In this document: positions 15,500 to 24,593 of the stretch, piece after piece | Layout of the letters: every line of letters starts with the position of its first letter | Position numbering within the stretch: the first letter of the stretch is position 1 | Assembly: GCA_964385175.1 (NCBI GenBank) | Contig: CAYLNL010000001.1 | Location: forward strand, 1 to 64,000 | Length of the DNA: 64,000 nt | Reading direction: 5' to 3' | Origin: CAYLNL01 sp964385175 | GTDB lineage: Bacteria; Bacteroidota; Bacteroidia; Flavobacteriales; Flavobacteriaceae | Made by a program: the position numbers and the translations under genes | Notes under the pieces: generated by a model | Seen by the model: the letters and a program-made list of their open reading frames with translations, nothing else | The model's database searches: none | Told to the model about the DNA's origin: nothing

Positions 15500-16945
15500 T
15501 TATCCTACGGAGCCTTCTAGGCTTATTTCCAATAGTTTCTGGGCTTCTATGGCAAATTCCATGGGGAGTTTGTTGAGGACTTCTTTGGTAAATCCGTTTA
15601 CAATGAGGGCAATGGCTTTTTCAGTGTCTATGCCGCGCTGGTTGCAGTAAAAGAGCTGGTCTTCGCCTATTTTGCTGGTGGTGGCTTCGTGCTCCACGCG
15701 GGCGGTTTTGTTCTTTACCTCTATGTAGGGAAAGGTGTGGGCGCCGCATTGGTTGCCCATCAGCAGGGAATCGCATTGTGAAAAGTTGCGGGCGTTCTCG
15801 GCACGGCTGTTTACCTGCACCAGCCCCCGGTAGCTGTTTTGTGATTTTCCGGCGGAAATTCCCTTGGAAATAATGGTGCTGCGGGTGTTTTTCCCCAAGT
15901 GAATCATCTTGGTGCCGGTGTCGGCCTGCTGGTAGTTGTTGGTTACGGCGATGGAATAGAATTCGCCGGTGGAATAGTCGCCTTTCAGCACGCAGGAAGG
16001 GTATTTCCAGGTGATGGCGCTGCCGGTTTCCACCTGCGTCCAGGAAATCTTGGCGTGGTCGTGGCAAAGCCCGCGCTTGGTAACGAAATTGTAAACCCCC
16101 CCTTTACCGTCTTTCCCGCCGGGATACCAGTTTTGCACGGTGGAGTATTTTATTTCGGCGCGGTCTAAGGCGATGAGCTCCACCACGGCGGCGTGGAGTT
16201 GGTTCTCGTCTCTCATGGGGGCGGTGCAACCTTCCAGGTAGCTCACGTAGCTGCCTTCGTCGGCGATGAGGAGGGTGCGTTCAAATTGCCCGGTTCCCGC
16301 CTGGTTGATGCGGAAATAGGTGGAGAGTTCCATGGGGCAGCGCACGCCTTTAGGGATATAGCAGAACGAGCCGTCTGAAAACACGGCAGAGTTGAGGGCG
16401 GCATAAAAATTGTCTTTTTGCGGAACCACGGTGCCGATGTATTTGCGCACCAGTTCGGGGTGCTCCCGGATGGCTTCGGAAATGGAGCAAAAGATGATGC
16501 CTTTTTCGGCTAAGGTTTTTTTGAAGGTGGTTGCCACGGAAACGGAATCCATCACGATGTCCATCGCCACGCCGGTCAGTCGTTTTTGTTCTTCTATACC
16601 GATACCCAGTTTTTTGAAGGTTTCCAGCAACTCAGGGTCCACCTCATCAAGGTTTTGGTATTGCGGTTTTTTCTTAGGCGCCGAATAGTATGAAATATCC
16701 TGGAAGTCGGGGCTTTTGTAGTGGATGTTCGCCCATTTGGGCTCTTCCATCCGGGTCCAGGCGCGGTAGGCTTCCAGGCGCCATTCGGTCATCCAGGAAG
16801 GTTCCTTCTTCTTTTCTGAAAGGGCGCATATCACCGCTTCGTTCAATCCTTTGGGGAACGTTTCGGACTCAATATCGGTGTAGAAACCGTATTCGTACTC
16901 CTTGGTCTCGAGCTCTTTTTTTAATTCTTCTTCGGTGTAGGGCAT
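15500..16945 (-). CDS. sufB: Fe-S assembly scaffold protein SufB
   Basis: 481 residues, the main scaffold subunit that binds the nascent Fe-S cluster together with SufC and SufD. Family segments visible: FYAALNSAVFSDGSFCYIPK, LEGCTAPMRDENQLHAAVVE, NWYPGGKDGKGGVYNF, YPSCVLKGDYSTGEFYSIAV, and near the C-terminus SLLMGNQCGAHTFPYIEV plus DQLFYCNQRGI. A C7 run (16096-16102) inside the gene is in frame, showing that not every G/C run is broken. It follows sufA after a 319-base repeat-containing gap. Confidence 0.96.
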   Translation of the reverse strand: MPYTEEELKKELETKEYEYGFYTDIESETFPKGLNEAVICALSEKKKEPSWMTEWRLEAYRAWTRMEEPKWANIHYKSPDFQDISYYSAPKKKPQYQNLDEVDPELLETFKKLGIGIEEQKRLTGVAMDIVMDSVSVATTFKKTLAEKGIIFCSISEAIREHPELVRKYIGTVVPQKDNFYAALNSAVFSDGSFCYIPKGVRCPMELSTYFRINQAGTGQFERTLLIADEGSYVSYLEGCTAPMRDENQLHAAVVELIALDRAEIKYSTVQNWYPGGKDGKGGVYNFVTKRGLCHDHAKISWTQVETGSAITWKYPSCVLKGDYSTGEFYSIAVTNNYQQADTGTKMIHLGKNTRSTIISKGISAGKSQNSYRGLVQVNSRAENARNFSQCDSLLMGNQCGAHTFPYIEVKNKTARVEHEATTSKIGEDQLFYCNQRGIDTEKAIALIVNGFTKEVLNKLPMEFAIEAQKLLEISLEGSVG

Positions 16946-17264
16946 TCTTTTCTAATGTAGAATTATCAATTATGAATTCAGAATTTTTCTTTCTCTTTCT
17001 GTCCTGGTTCTATTATAAAAGATTATTGAGTTGTTTGTTTTTTCTGTCTTTAACCGCAAGGGCCGCAAAGGAAACGCAACGTTTGCATTTGATTATTAAG
17101 TTATTGTGTTTTGTGAAATTTGACGTTGAATTTCTTTAACTCTATTCTCTTTTTTCTATGTTCTTTTCTCTGTCTTGGTTCTTAGTTCTCCCTTCGACTT
17201 CGCTCAGGGCAAGTTTTCTTGGTTCTTGAGTCTCAATACTAACATCTCAATACTCACTACTAAT
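16946..17264. repeat. Intergenic region with dispersed repeats between sufA and sufB
   Basis: No gene. It holds a stretch with CCGCAAGGGCCGCAAAGGAA (near 17060) and a TCCCTTCGACTTCGCTCAGG element followed by TTCTTGG (near 17190-17226), both of which recur elsewhere (12301, 28560, 29515, 46780). Confidence 0.55.
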
Positions 17265-17594
17265 TTACAATGAAAAACTCTCTCCGCAACCGCAGGTGCG
17301 TTTGGCATTGGGGTTTTGAAATATAAATCCTTTTCCGTTGAGCCCTCCTGAATATTCCAGCGTGGTGCCTACGAGATAGAGGAAACTTTTTTTGTCCACT
17401 ACGATGCGGATGGTGTTGTCTTCAAATAATTTATCGCCTTCGGCTTGTTGATTATCAAATTTCAGTTCGTAAGACAAGCCGCTGCATCCACCACTCTTCA
17501 CGCCCACGCGGATGAAATCGCGGGAAGCGTCAAATCCTTGCTCTGCCATAAGCTCAATGGCTTTTTTACGGGCTATATCAGATACCTTTATCAT
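17265..17594 (-). CDS. sufA: HesB/IscA-type Fe-S carrier (SufA-like)
   Basis: 109 residues. A-type carriers receive Fe-S clusters from the SUF scaffold and deliver them to target proteins. The three ligating cysteines are visible: SGGCSGLSYEL in the middle and RTCGCGESFSL at the C-terminus. It is the first gene of the minus-strand SUF cluster; a TATTTTTG box (17632-17625) lies 31 bases upstream. Called sufA by context; iscA-type naming is equally possible. Confidence 0.9.
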   Translation of the reverse strand: MIKVSDIARKKAIELMAEQGFDASRDFIRVGVKSGGCSGLSYELKFDNQQAEGDKLFEDNTIRIVVDKKSFLYLVGTTLEYSGGLNGKGFIFQNPNAKRTCGCGESFSL

Positions 17595-17624
17595 GGTTAA
17601 TATAGATTTGTTCTAAATAGAATA

Positions 17625-17632
17625 CAAAAATA
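17625..17632 (-). promoter_or_regulatory. Possible -7 promoter element ahead of sufA
   Basis: TATTTTTG matches the Bacteroidota TAnnTTTG box and lies about 30 bases upstream of the sufA start. No clear TTG element is seen at the expected distance, so confidence is limited. Confidence 0.4.
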
Positions 17633-17661
17633 CGATATAAAAGTTTATTTTAGGGGTGTTT

Positions 17662-17684
17662 GGGGGGATAAATTGGAGCCCCCC
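17662..17684. terminator. G6/C6 hairpin between the toxin-antitoxin pair and sufA
   Basis: GGGGGG and CCCCCC separated by 11 bases can form a strong stem. It lies directly downstream of the toxin gene 17686. No clear T-run follows on the minus strand, so terminator activity is uncertain. Confidence 0.3.
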
Positions 17685-17685
17685 G

Positions 17686-17988
17686 CTATTTTAAAATTGT
17701 TTCTAATTTTTTAGGGTCTTGTCGGCTGTCCCAAATGGTTAAGATGAGGATTGTGGTTTCGTTCTCTTCATAAATCAGGAGATAGTCTCTTACGATTTTA
17801 ATCCTCGCCTTTTTGTCGTCTGTCTGTTTGCCAATTTGAGGATAGTTCTTTAATATGCTAACCGCCTCTCTAAACTTTTTGTCAAGATTTTTACTATAGG
17901 TGTCTGATTTATTTCGATTTTTCCAATAGGCTAAGATCTGCTTCCTGTCGTCCTGATTTCTCAGAGACCAGATTACTTGTTTAGCCAT
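17686..17988 (-). CDS. RelE/ParE-family toxin
   Basis: 100 residues of the RelE/ParE fold: N-terminal VIWSLRNQDDRKQILAYWKN, central AVSILKNYPQIGKQTDD, and C-terminal IVRDYLLIYEENETTILIL then WDSRQDPKKL, the pattern of this toxin superfamily. The gene start overlaps the antitoxin gene by 16 bases, the usual antitoxin-first arrangement. Whether it is an mRNA interferase (RelE-like) or a gyrase inhibitor (ParE-like) cannot be told from the sequence. Confidence 0.85.
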   Translation of the reverse strand: MAKQVIWSLRNQDDRKQILAYWKNRNKSDTYSKNLDKKFREAVSILKNYPQIGKQTDDKKARIKIVRDYLLIYEENETTILILTIWDSRQDPKKLETILK

Positions 17989-18209
17989 TCGTCAATTTCT
18001 TTATCCGCTTGTTCTTCGGTCCGGAATTGCCCGTTTTTTAGCTGCTCCCTGGCTTCATGTATGGCGTTTTTCTGTTCATCATTCAGTTGATATATCTCTC
18101 TGTCTTCGTTCTCTGATTCAAGAAGTCTGTATGCCTCCTCAAGAATTCTCTTGTCGCGGGTCTTCCGAATTTTATCAATTAACCGCTTTCTCAATTCTAC
18201 TGTGGACAT
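17973..18209 (-). CDS. Antitoxin of the RelE/ParE-family pair
   Basis: 78 residues, charged and helical (VELRKRLIDKIRKTRDKRIL, then QLNDEQKNAIHEAREQLKNG and QADKEIDEWLNK). The C-terminal part resembles the toxin-binding tail of small antitoxins paired with ParE-type toxins in Bacteroidota. It precedes and overlaps the toxin gene by 16 bases, so both are made from one message; antitoxins of this kind usually also repress the operon (family knowledge). Confidence 0.78.
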   Translation of the reverse strand: MSTVELRKRLIDKIRKTRDKRILEEAYRLLESENEDREIYQLNDEQKNAIHEAREQLKNGQFRTEEQADKEIDEWLNK

Positions 18210-18424
18210 ACCATTTATTGTTTGTTCAAAGATACTGAATTTAGTTCGTTTATCTTATTGGTTTTGCCCGCTTCGTAAAGTCTCCTGTCATTTGCCTTTC
18301 TATCTCGTTGTCTTTTCCTCCAAAGCGAGGATACTTTGGGGAGTGAAAGCCAGGGTAATGAGAAAATTGGGGAGATTCACAATTTGCGACAATCTCCTAT
18401 ATTTGTTTGCCGGAAGCAACTTAC

Positions 18425-18497
18425 GCCAGATTAGCTCAGCCGGTAGAGCAGCCGTCTCGTAAGCGGCAGGTCGCGGGTTCGAGTCCCGTGTCTGGCT
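18425..18497 (+). tRNA. tRNA-Thr (anticodon CGT)
   Basis: Cloverleaf: acceptor GCCAGAT with GTCTGGC, D arm AGCTCAGCCGGTAGAGCA, anticodon loop CTCGTAA with anticodon CGT, T arm GCGGGTTCGAGTCCCGT. The sequence after the discriminator is not CCA. Confidence 0.95.
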
Positions 18498-18634
18498 CAG
18501 GGAAAGGGTTATCTTGTTGGAGTTCCCCGGAGTTGGCTTTCGGGGAGTGAAATATTGGGTTGTGTAATGAGATACAGGCAAGATGCGGGTGTAGGGGGGG
18601 AGAATGTTACTGCCTTCGGTTTTTGTAGTAGGGG

Positions 18635-19144
18635 TTATTCTTGTTTTAGTAAAAGATAGGTACGCCCTTTTTGTCGCAGTTCTATGGCCGGGGCTGTTTT
18701 ATAGGGGATAATGGTTGCTTTTATTTTGAAGGTTACGGATTTTTTTCCTGTTTTTTCATAGGAAATGCTCTCATCCCATTCCCGCGTGGTTTCTGTAGCG
18801 ACCTGGAGGATAAGGTGGTTGTTATGGCGGGTATAGATGCCTTCATATACGTGGGTTTTGCCGCCATCGTCTCCATAAAATCCTGTTTCTAAGTAAAAAT
18901 CGGTTTGGTTCATCCCAGGGGTGCCTAACCACAGGGAGACGTTTTCTCCCGAGCGGGCGCTCCCGCGCCAGGCGTATTTTCCCTTTAGCATTTTTCCAGA
19001 AGGTTTTTCCACGAGTTTGTTTGTTGAGGGTTTATAGGGCACGATGCAGGCAGAAAGGAGAAGGAGCGCGCTTACCCAGATGGTAAACGAGGGCAGGTGC
19101 ATGGGTTGCCCAATGGCGCTAAGGATGTTGCTCATAGCTTTCAT
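18635..19144 (-). CDS. Putative lipoprotein overlapping the ECF sigma factor gene
   Basis: 169 residues with a hydrophobic stretch ending in LLLLSAC, a lipobox preceded by an unusually long N-terminal region (~30 residues). MSNILS at residue 4 is an alternative start. The mature part looks beta-rich (GSARSGENVSLWLG, THVYEGIYTRHNNHLILQV). Its start overlaps the end of the sigma factor gene by 26 bases, so translation is probably coupled. It lacks the zinc-finger or transmembrane pattern of classical anti-sigma factors. Function unknown. Confidence 0.6.
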   Translation of the reverse strand: MKAMSNILSAIGQPMHLPSFTIWVSALLLLSACIVPYKPSTNKLVEKPSGKMLKGKYAWRGSARSGENVSLWLGTPGMNQTDFYLETGFYGDDGGKTHVYEGIYTRHNNHLILQVATETTREWDESISYEKTGKKSVTFKIKATIIPYKTAPAIELRQKGRTYLLLKQE

Positions 19145-19706
19145 GGATGCTTTCGGCTAATAATTTTTTGGCGCGTACCAGCTTGATTTTAATGTTGTTT
19201 ATAGGTTCTTGCAACCGTTCGGCTATTTCTTTGTAGCTGAGTTCCTGGAAATAGCGCAGGTTGATGACTTCCTGGTATGGGGGTTTTAGTTTTTTGATGC
19301 AACTGAGCAGTTTTTTTAGGTTTTGTTCAATAATTAGCTGGTCTTCTGCGGTGGGGCTATCGTCCATAACGTCAAATAACTCGTTGGTTTCTTCCTGGGT
19401 TTGAGGGACAGATGTATGGAGGATGTTTTTTTTTTGCTGTCGCAATAAATCTAAATACCTGTTTTTGGCAATGGTGATGAGCCAGGTTTTAAACTGGTAG
19501 CGCTCATCGAAGGTATGGATTTTGTCAAAGGCTATGGCAAAAGTGGTGATGGTTATTTCCTCGGCGTCGTTTTCGTTTTTATAACGCATGAGAAGATAAT
19601 TATACACATCGTTCCAAAAGGTATTGAGCAGGAAACCAAAGGCTTTTTCGTCTCCTTTTTTAGCGAGTGCTATGTGTTTTTTTATGGATGCTTCCGGGTT
19701 ACTCAT
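19119..19706 (-). CDS. ECF-type RNA polymerase sigma factor
   Basis: 195 residues with the two conserved sigma regions: region 2 (AFGFLLNTFWNDVYNYLLMR, then AEEITITTFAIAFDKI and FKTWLITIAKNRYLDLLR) and region 4 (KLKPPYQEVINLRYFQEL, SYKEIAERLQEPINNIKIKL). Such extracytoplasmic-function sigma factors direct RNA polymerase to stress or envelope regulons. The neighbouring overlapping lipoprotein may be part of its signalling unit (inference). No typical anti-sigma gene is next to it. Confidence 0.9.
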   Translation of the reverse strand: MSNPEASIKKHIALAKKGDEKAFGFLLNTFWNDVYNYLLMRYKNENDAEEITITTFAIAFDKIHTFDERYQFKTWLITIAKNRYLDLLRQQKKNILHTSVPQTQEETNELFDVMDDSPTAEDQLIIEQNLKKLLSCIKKLKPPYQEVINLRYFQELSYKEIAERLQEPINNIKIKLVRAKKLLAESIHESYEQHP

Positions 19707-19932
19707 AGGTATAATAGGCTTGAACTGGGGGCTGAAGGAGTGTATGGGTTGAGGCGGGCTGGGTTATAATCGGAGGCGTTGAATGTAAAGATACTAAAAA
19801 TAAGAAACGGAAAGAGATTTCTCTCTGGGTTTTGGGCAATGGCAGGGGCTTTCTGTAAAAATACCGGCATAGCATTTTACCTGTAGTATGGGTTGTGAAA
19901 TGATAAAAAATATGGGGCACTATAATGGTTTT

Positions 19933-22026
19933 TCATTCTTTCATTTTTTCCTGTAGAAAGTTTCGTTCCTGCCCGCCCAGGGAATAGGAAATTGCCCGGA
20001 GGCGTATTTTGTAGGCAGGGTCTGCCAGGAGTGCATCGAGCAGGCGCCGGGCTTTTGCGGCGAATTCCCCGGCAGGATGGAAACAGGCGTCGAGGAGGTC
20101 TTTTAAATTTTCTTGGGAAAGGGCTTTCAATTCATATAAATACTCAAATGCCGGCTCCCGTATTTCATAAGAATGGAAAGGGGCGGTATAGCTGGAAAGT
20201 TCGTCGTAAAAATTGCGTTGGCTTTCTTCTTCATAGCCGGGTGTTAGCAGGGCGAGCGAGAGCCATAGCATTCGTATATTTCCTGCCGGCAAGCCCCAAA
20301 GGTCTTTTGTTTGGTTTAGGTAAGATTCTCTGTAAGCCGGGAATTGACGCCATAGTTTGTAAAGGGCTGTTTCTATGGTAAGATAGCTTTTATCTTGTAG
20401 AAGCGATTCGAATCCTTCTTTTAGCTCCGGCGGAATGCTGTCTAATGTCATAGCTACAGCCTGGCGCTCGCGGGGGAGATGGCCGCTTAAAATTTGCCGG
20501 AAGAGGGTGAGGACGTCTGCGGAGTAGTTTCCTTTGCAACGGGTTATAATTTCTTTATTGAGAAAAGAGGGGTTGGTTGTAGAAAATTCTGCTAAGAGAG
20601 TGTCTATGCTTTCTGTTTCTTTTAGCGTTAAAAGTTTTTTTAGAGCTGGGTTTTTTCTGAGGCTTTGCAGGGCTTCTTCTTCAGGGAAGAGAGGGTTTTC
20701 TAACCAAGTGCGCCTGAAATGGACGAGGTTTTCGCCGCTGGTGCGTTCTATCTCTTCTATAAAATTGGCTGTGGTGGCTGTTTTAAAGCGGTATTTTTGC
20801 AGGTATTTTCGTATCGCTTTTTTAAAGGCGGCATCGCCCGTGCGCTCGCGCAGGGCGTGCAAAACCCAGCTTCCTTTCTCATAAAATGTGAGGCTTCCGG
20901 CGGCAGAATCTAATACCCGCTCTCCTTTTCCCTGCCGCGATTGCTCTATTAATGCCTCTGCAGAGTGGTATAACTGCTCATAATAATAATCTGTTCCAAA
21001 AACTGCTTGCTCTGCCAGCAGCGCATAATAGGTGGCAAAGCCTTCCTGTAGCCAGTGGTGTAGCCCGTTTTGGGCTGTAACCAAATTGCCAAACCACTGG
21101 TGGGCTAATTCGTGCGCCTGAACGTTTACATAATTCCAATCGGCAAATGCCGTGGAATCTATTACATAACTATCTGAGAAAATGGTGGCGGTGGTATTTT
21201 CCATGCCGGCATACAAAAAATCGCGCACGGGAATTTGTTTGTAGTTTTCCCAGGGATATGGCACACCCAGTTCCTTCTCTAAAAAATCGAAAATGGTTTG
21301 GGCATAGCGATAGGTAGGCTCTACATAAAGAGTATCCTGGGGGTAGTAGTATAAATGAATGGGTATGCCTCTGCGGGAAAACACGGTTTTTTGGGCGTAT
21401 TCGCCTATGGCAATGGCTGCCAGGTAACTGCTCATAGGGTGTTTCATGCGAAATTGCCAGGTAACGAGGCTGTCTGTGTAGAGGGTTTGCATGAGTTTTC
21501 CATTGCCGGCTGCTTGCAGGCGCCTCGTATCTTCCTTGACGACTATGGAAAAGCGGGTATTGAAGATTAGTTTTTCATTCACATCATCAAAGCTGGGCAG
21601 CCAGTGGCTTGTATATTTTCCCTGCCCCTGCGTCCATACCTGGCGGTTTGCATTAGGGTATTCCCATCCCATAAAATACATGGCGCTGGTGGGGTTAACG
21701 CGGTATGTTACCCTTAGGTAATAGGTTTTTTTAGGAATGAAGGGATGTATAACAAAGATTTTTTTGCCTGAATTATGGAACTGAACGGGGGCGTTATTCA
21801 GCAATACTTCGCTGAAGGTCATATTGCGGGCGTCTAAAAAAACAGAATCGGTTTGTTGAAGGGGCTTAAATGTATAGGTTACTGTGCCGGTTACTTCTTT
21901 TTTATAGGGATTGATGTGTAGTTGGGCGTCGGCAGTTTTAAAATCTACCTGCCTGGTTTGTTGAGAGAATAACCAAATGGAATGGAAGGCTATAAGTATA
22001 TGGCAGATAAGCGGTTTTTGGCTCAA
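19933..22026 (-). CDS. M1-family zinc aminopeptidase
   Basis: 697 residues. It starts with a probable signal peptide (ICHILIAFHSIWLFS). The M1 signature is clear: GMENTT near residue 274 (the GAMEN-type substrate motif), HELAHQWFGN at ~305 and the third zinc ligand in WLQEGFATYY ~18 residues later. These enzymes remove N-terminal amino acids from peptides. The C-terminal third is helical with HEAT-like character. It stands alone, downstream of the exbBD terminator. Export suggests use of external peptides (inference). Confidence 0.92.
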   Translation of the reverse strand: MSQKPLICHILIAFHSIWLFSQQTRQVDFKTADAQLHINPYKKEVTGTVTYTFKPLQQTDSVFLDARNMTFSEVLLNNAPVQFHNSGKKIFVIHPFIPKKTYYLRVTYRVNPTSAMYFMGWEYPNANRQVWTQGQGKYTSHWLPSFDDVNEKLIFNTRFSIVVKEDTRRLQAAGNGKLMQTLYTDSLVTWQFRMKHPMSSYLAAIAIGEYAQKTVFSRRGIPIHLYYYPQDTLYVEPTYRYAQTIFDFLEKELGVPYPWENYKQIPVRDFLYAGMENTTATIFSDSYVIDSTAFADWNYVNVQAHELAHQWFGNLVTAQNGLHHWLQEGFATYYALLAEQAVFGTDYYYEQLYHSAEALIEQSRQGKGERVLDSAAGSLTFYEKGSWVLHALRERTGDAAFKKAIRKYLQKYRFKTATTANFIEEIERTSGENLVHFRRTWLENPLFPEEEALQSLRKNPALKKLLTLKETESIDTLLAEFSTTNPSFLNKEIITRCKGNYSADVLTLFRQILSGHLPRERQAVAMTLDSIPPELKEGFESLLQDKSYLTIETALYKLWRQFPAYRESYLNQTKDLWGLPAGNIRMLWLSLALLTPGYEEESQRNFYDELSSYTAPFHSYEIREPAFEYLYELKALSQENLKDLLDACFHPAGEFAAKARRLLDALLADPAYKIRLRAISYSLGGQERNFLQEKMKE

Positions 22027-22097
22027 GGGATGTTTTATTTCAGTAATATGATGTGTAAATGTAGCCTATTTTTTATATCTGGCATTTGCTCATAAAG

Positions 22098-22129
22098 AAA
22101 AAAGCCGTGTGTACAGGAACGGCTTTTTT
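22098..22129 (-). terminator. Rho-independent terminator of the exbB-exbD cluster
   Basis: AAAAAAGCCGT and ACGGCTTTTTT form a perfect 11-bp stem with a 10-base loop and a U-run, 24 bases past the last exbD stop codon. It could work in both directions. Confidence 0.88.
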
Positions 22130-22152
22130 AATTGTAAGGATATAAATTTTAC

Positions 22153-22644
22153 TTAAAGAAACTGTTTGGTGTTTTGAAAAGCATCGCCTTTACGGGTAGT
22201 ATAGTTTATTTTAAGAGCGTTTACTTTTCGCAATTCTTGTTTAATGTCAGAGATAAGCCCCATATTGGTTTCACCATCTACTTTAAGTGCTGTGGTGAGC
22301 ACGTCTTGCAACTCTTGTCGTTTTTTGCCTCGTTCTATCAGTATATAGGAAGCTACATCTGAAACATTTGCAAATTTATCGTTGAGTTGAATTTTAGATT
22401 CTTTACCATAGGTTGATTGGTATCTTTCGTGGGGTTTACCGGCATATATATATATGATGCGGTCTTTTTTATCTAATTTTTGGGTTTGGTCTGCGTATGG
22501 CAAACGGTTTTCAACCATGAGGTCTTTATCTTTCATAACGGTTACCGTCATAAAGAAAAACAACAACATGAACACAATATCGGGAAGCGAAGCGGTGGAT
22601 ATCGCCGGCACGCCTCCGCTCTTTTTTTTGGTGAATTTAGACAT
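22153..22644 (-). CDS. exbD: ExbD/TolR-family biopolymer transport protein (second copy)
   Basis: 163 residues: short cytoplasmic N-terminus, one transmembrane helix (PDIVFMLLFFFMTVTVM) with the conserved Asp of ExbD, then a periplasmic domain. With ExbB it forms the proton-driven motor that energises TonB-dependent outer-membrane uptake. It is the last gene of a four-gene minus-strand cluster (exbB, small membrane protein, exbD, exbD), 15 bases after the other exbD and followed by a terminator. Confidence 0.88.
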   Translation of the reverse strand: MSKFTKKKSGGVPAISTASLPDIVFMLLFFFMTVTVMKDKDLMVENRLPYADQTQKLDKKDRIIYIYAGKPHERYQSTYGKESKIQLNDKFANVSDVASYILIERGKKRQELQDVLTTALKVDGETNMGLISDIKQELRKVNALKINYTTRKGDAFQNTKQFL

Positions 22645-22659
22645 GGCGCTATAAATTAG

Positions 22660-23274
22660 TTAATTACTTTTAGGTTCTGCCTCCGATATTTTTTGAGGAT
22701 ACATGTTCTGGATGCGTTCTAACTCGGGCTTGAGCCTGTCTTTCATGGCTTGAGAGGTTCGGGGGTCTTTAAATTCTGCTTCCATAATGGTATAATCTCT
22801 TCGGTAGAGGCGTTGGGCTTCCCGGTTACGCAATTCATTATAAGCGCCTACCAGCTCGTTCTGAACAGCGATATAGGTTTTATAGGAAGTTTCCCTGTCG
22901 TTTTGTAGGGATATAACGGCTGCGGTATGGGGATTATCGGAAGACTCAGGGTCTTTTTTCCCCCTGCAATAGTCGCACGCATCTTCTCCTGTGCCGCCTC
23001 CATTATCTAAAAATTCCATCGCCACTTTTCTCAGGTCTTTTAGCGGCACTAATTTTTCTTCTACCAACAACTGGTTGTTTTTGTTTACTACCACTTCCAG
23101 TATGTTTCTCTTTTTTATAACTATTTCCTGGTCTATTTGCTCCAAGGGCGGTAGTTTGCGGTCAATGCCCGCATCAATTTCAATAGTAGTGGTTACCAGG
23201 AAAAAGATAAGAAGCAGGAAGGCGATGTCTGCCATAGAACCTGCATTTACCTCTGGAACGGATCTTCTTGACAT
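22660..23274 (-). CDS. exbD: ExbD/TolR-family biopolymer transport protein (first copy)
   Basis: 204 residues: SRRSVPEVNAGSMADIAFLL, with the conserved membrane Asp in MADIAFLLLIFFLVTTTIE, then a periplasmic domain with VNKNNQLLVEEKLVPL. An unusual insert with CDYCRGKKDPES and a long helical, Arg/Glu-rich C-terminus extends it beyond the usual ~140 residues; the CxxC pair might form a disulfide. Paired tandem exbD genes are common in Bacteroidota. Confidence 0.88.
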   Translation of the reverse strand: MSRRSVPEVNAGSMADIAFLLLIFFLVTTTIEIDAGIDRKLPPLEQIDQEIVIKKRNILEVVVNKNNQLLVEEKLVPLKDLRKVAMEFLDNGGGTGEDACDYCRGKKDPESSDNPHTAAVISLQNDRETSYKTYIAVQNELVGAYNELRNREAQRLYRRDYTIMEAEFKDPRTSQAMKDRLKPELERIQNMYPQKISEAEPKSN

Positions 23275-23278
23275 AACG

Positions 23279-23674
23279 TTACCTGTTTTTTAATGATTTT
23301 CTTATTCCATAGAAAGCCAGCAATGCGGCAGATAGGATGGCTAATATATAGAATACAATAATTGCGGTGCTTACCCACCTGGTGAGGCTTTCAGATGCCC
23401 CGGAGGTGGCGCCTTTACCTGAAATAAGGTAACTTACCACAACAATAACCAGAGCGCCTATGGCTACCATAAGGGCTCTTTTTAATTTTTTGGGATAAGT
23501 TACTAAAATTTTCAAGGCGAAAAAAACCGCCAATAAAACGGTTATTATTGTGAGCACGTAAGAAAAATAGAGCATAATGTCCATCCAAGGGTCTATATTC
23601 CGAACTAACAGAAAACAGAATAGCAAACTTATAGCGCCAAGGGCTATGAGAGCAATATTTACGAACTTTTGCAT
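23279..23674 (-). CDS. Small four-helix membrane protein in the exbBD cluster
   Basis: 131 residues with about four transmembrane helices (VNIALIALGAISLLFCFLLV, YFSYVLTIITVLLAVFFALK, LMVAIGALVIVVVSYLI, IVFYILAILSAALLAFYGI). No named family is recognised. It sits between exbB and the first exbD, 17 and 4 bases away, so it belongs to the same transcript and probably assists the motor complex (inference). Confidence 0.75.
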   Translation of the reverse strand: MQKFVNIALIALGAISLLFCFLLVRNIDPWMDIMLYFSYVLTIITVLLAVFFALKILVTYPKKLKRALMVAIGALVIVVVSYLISGKGATSGASESLTRWVSTAIIVFYILAILSAALLAFYGIRKSLKNR

Positions 23675-23691
23675 ACGTAGCGCTTTAAGGG

Positions 23692-24510
23692 TTATTTTTT
23701 ATAGTGTATGAGCATATCTACCAATGAAATAGAGGTTTCTTCCATATCGTTTACAATACCATCTATTTTGGCGATGATGTAGTTATAGAATACTTGCAAA
23801 ATCATGGCTACAATCAACCCAAATACAGTAGTTAAGAGGGCTACTTTAATATCCCCGGCGATGAGAGAGGCGTCTAATCCCCCGGCACGGCTTATTTTAT
23901 CAAAAGCCTGTACCATCCCGATTACCGTTCCGAAGAATCCAAGCATGGGAGCCAATGCAATAAATAGGGATATCCACGAAACGTTTTTCTCTAATTGCCC
24001 CATTTGCACGCCTCCGTAGGCCACTACCGCTTTTTCGGCGGCATCTACACCCTCATCTACACGGTCTAAACCTTGGTAGAAAATAGAAGCAACAGGGCCT
24101 TTGGTGTTCCTGCAAAGTTCTTTTGCTGCATCAAACCCGCCAGATTTGATGGCTTCTTCTACTTGCATGGTGAATTTTTTAGTATTGGTTGTCGCCAGAT
24201 TGAGGAAAATAATTCGTTCAATAGCTACCGCTAAACCAATAATTAAACACAATAATATGGGGGCCATATAGGCGGGACCTCCTTCAATAAAACGTTCTTT
24301 AAGCACCTGGTGGAAGCTTTTGCTTTTTTCGGTGGCAACTTCTTCCTGTGATGCACCGGTATCTTGCAACAGAACAGCCGAGGCGCTGCTATAGGCAACT
24401 AATGTTGAAATTTCTTCGGATGCAGCGGGTATAACATTTTTTGCCCGAACGGTTGTGGTGCTTAGTACCAACAATGCGGCAACAACTAATGTAGAGAATA
24501 ATCGTTTCAT
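23692..24510 (-). CDS. exbB: ExbB/TolQ/MotA-family proton channel protein
   Basis: 272 residues: signal-like N-terminus (STLVVAALLVLSTTTVRA), a first transmembrane helix (YMAPILLCLIIGLAVAIER), then the family core with AVVAYGGVQMGQLEKNVSWI, LAPMLGFFGTVIGMVQAF and LLTTVFGLIVAMILQVFYN. It forms the pentameric ring that converts proton flow into TonB movement, together with ExbD. It is the first gene of the minus-strand cluster and so sets its transcription. Confidence 0.93.
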   Translation of the reverse strand: MKRLFSTLVVAALLVLSTTTVRAKNVIPAASEEISTLVAYSSASAVLLQDTGASQEEVATEKSKSFHQVLKERFIEGGPAYMAPILLCLIIGLAVAIERIIFLNLATTNTKKFTMQVEEAIKSGGFDAAKELCRNTKGPVASIFYQGLDRVDEGVDAAEKAVVAYGGVQMGQLEKNVSWISLFIALAPMLGFFGTVIGMVQAFDKISRAGGLDASLIAGDIKVALLTTVFGLIVAMILQVFYNYIIAKIDGIVNDMEETSISLVDMLIHYKK

Positions 24511-24593
24511 GTGTATTGAACTTATTTTGTTAGTTAATCGGGGTAAAAATACAAAAAAAATAACATCAGCTAAAAAAAGTTAAATTTTAACAG

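Noticed and set aside
15899..16378. Plus-strand open frames inside sufB
   Set aside because: Antisense to conserved SufB sequence, no family resemblance.
22441..22460. TA dinucleotide run in exbD as a possible contingency repeat
   Set aside because: Too short and in frame; the gene is intact.
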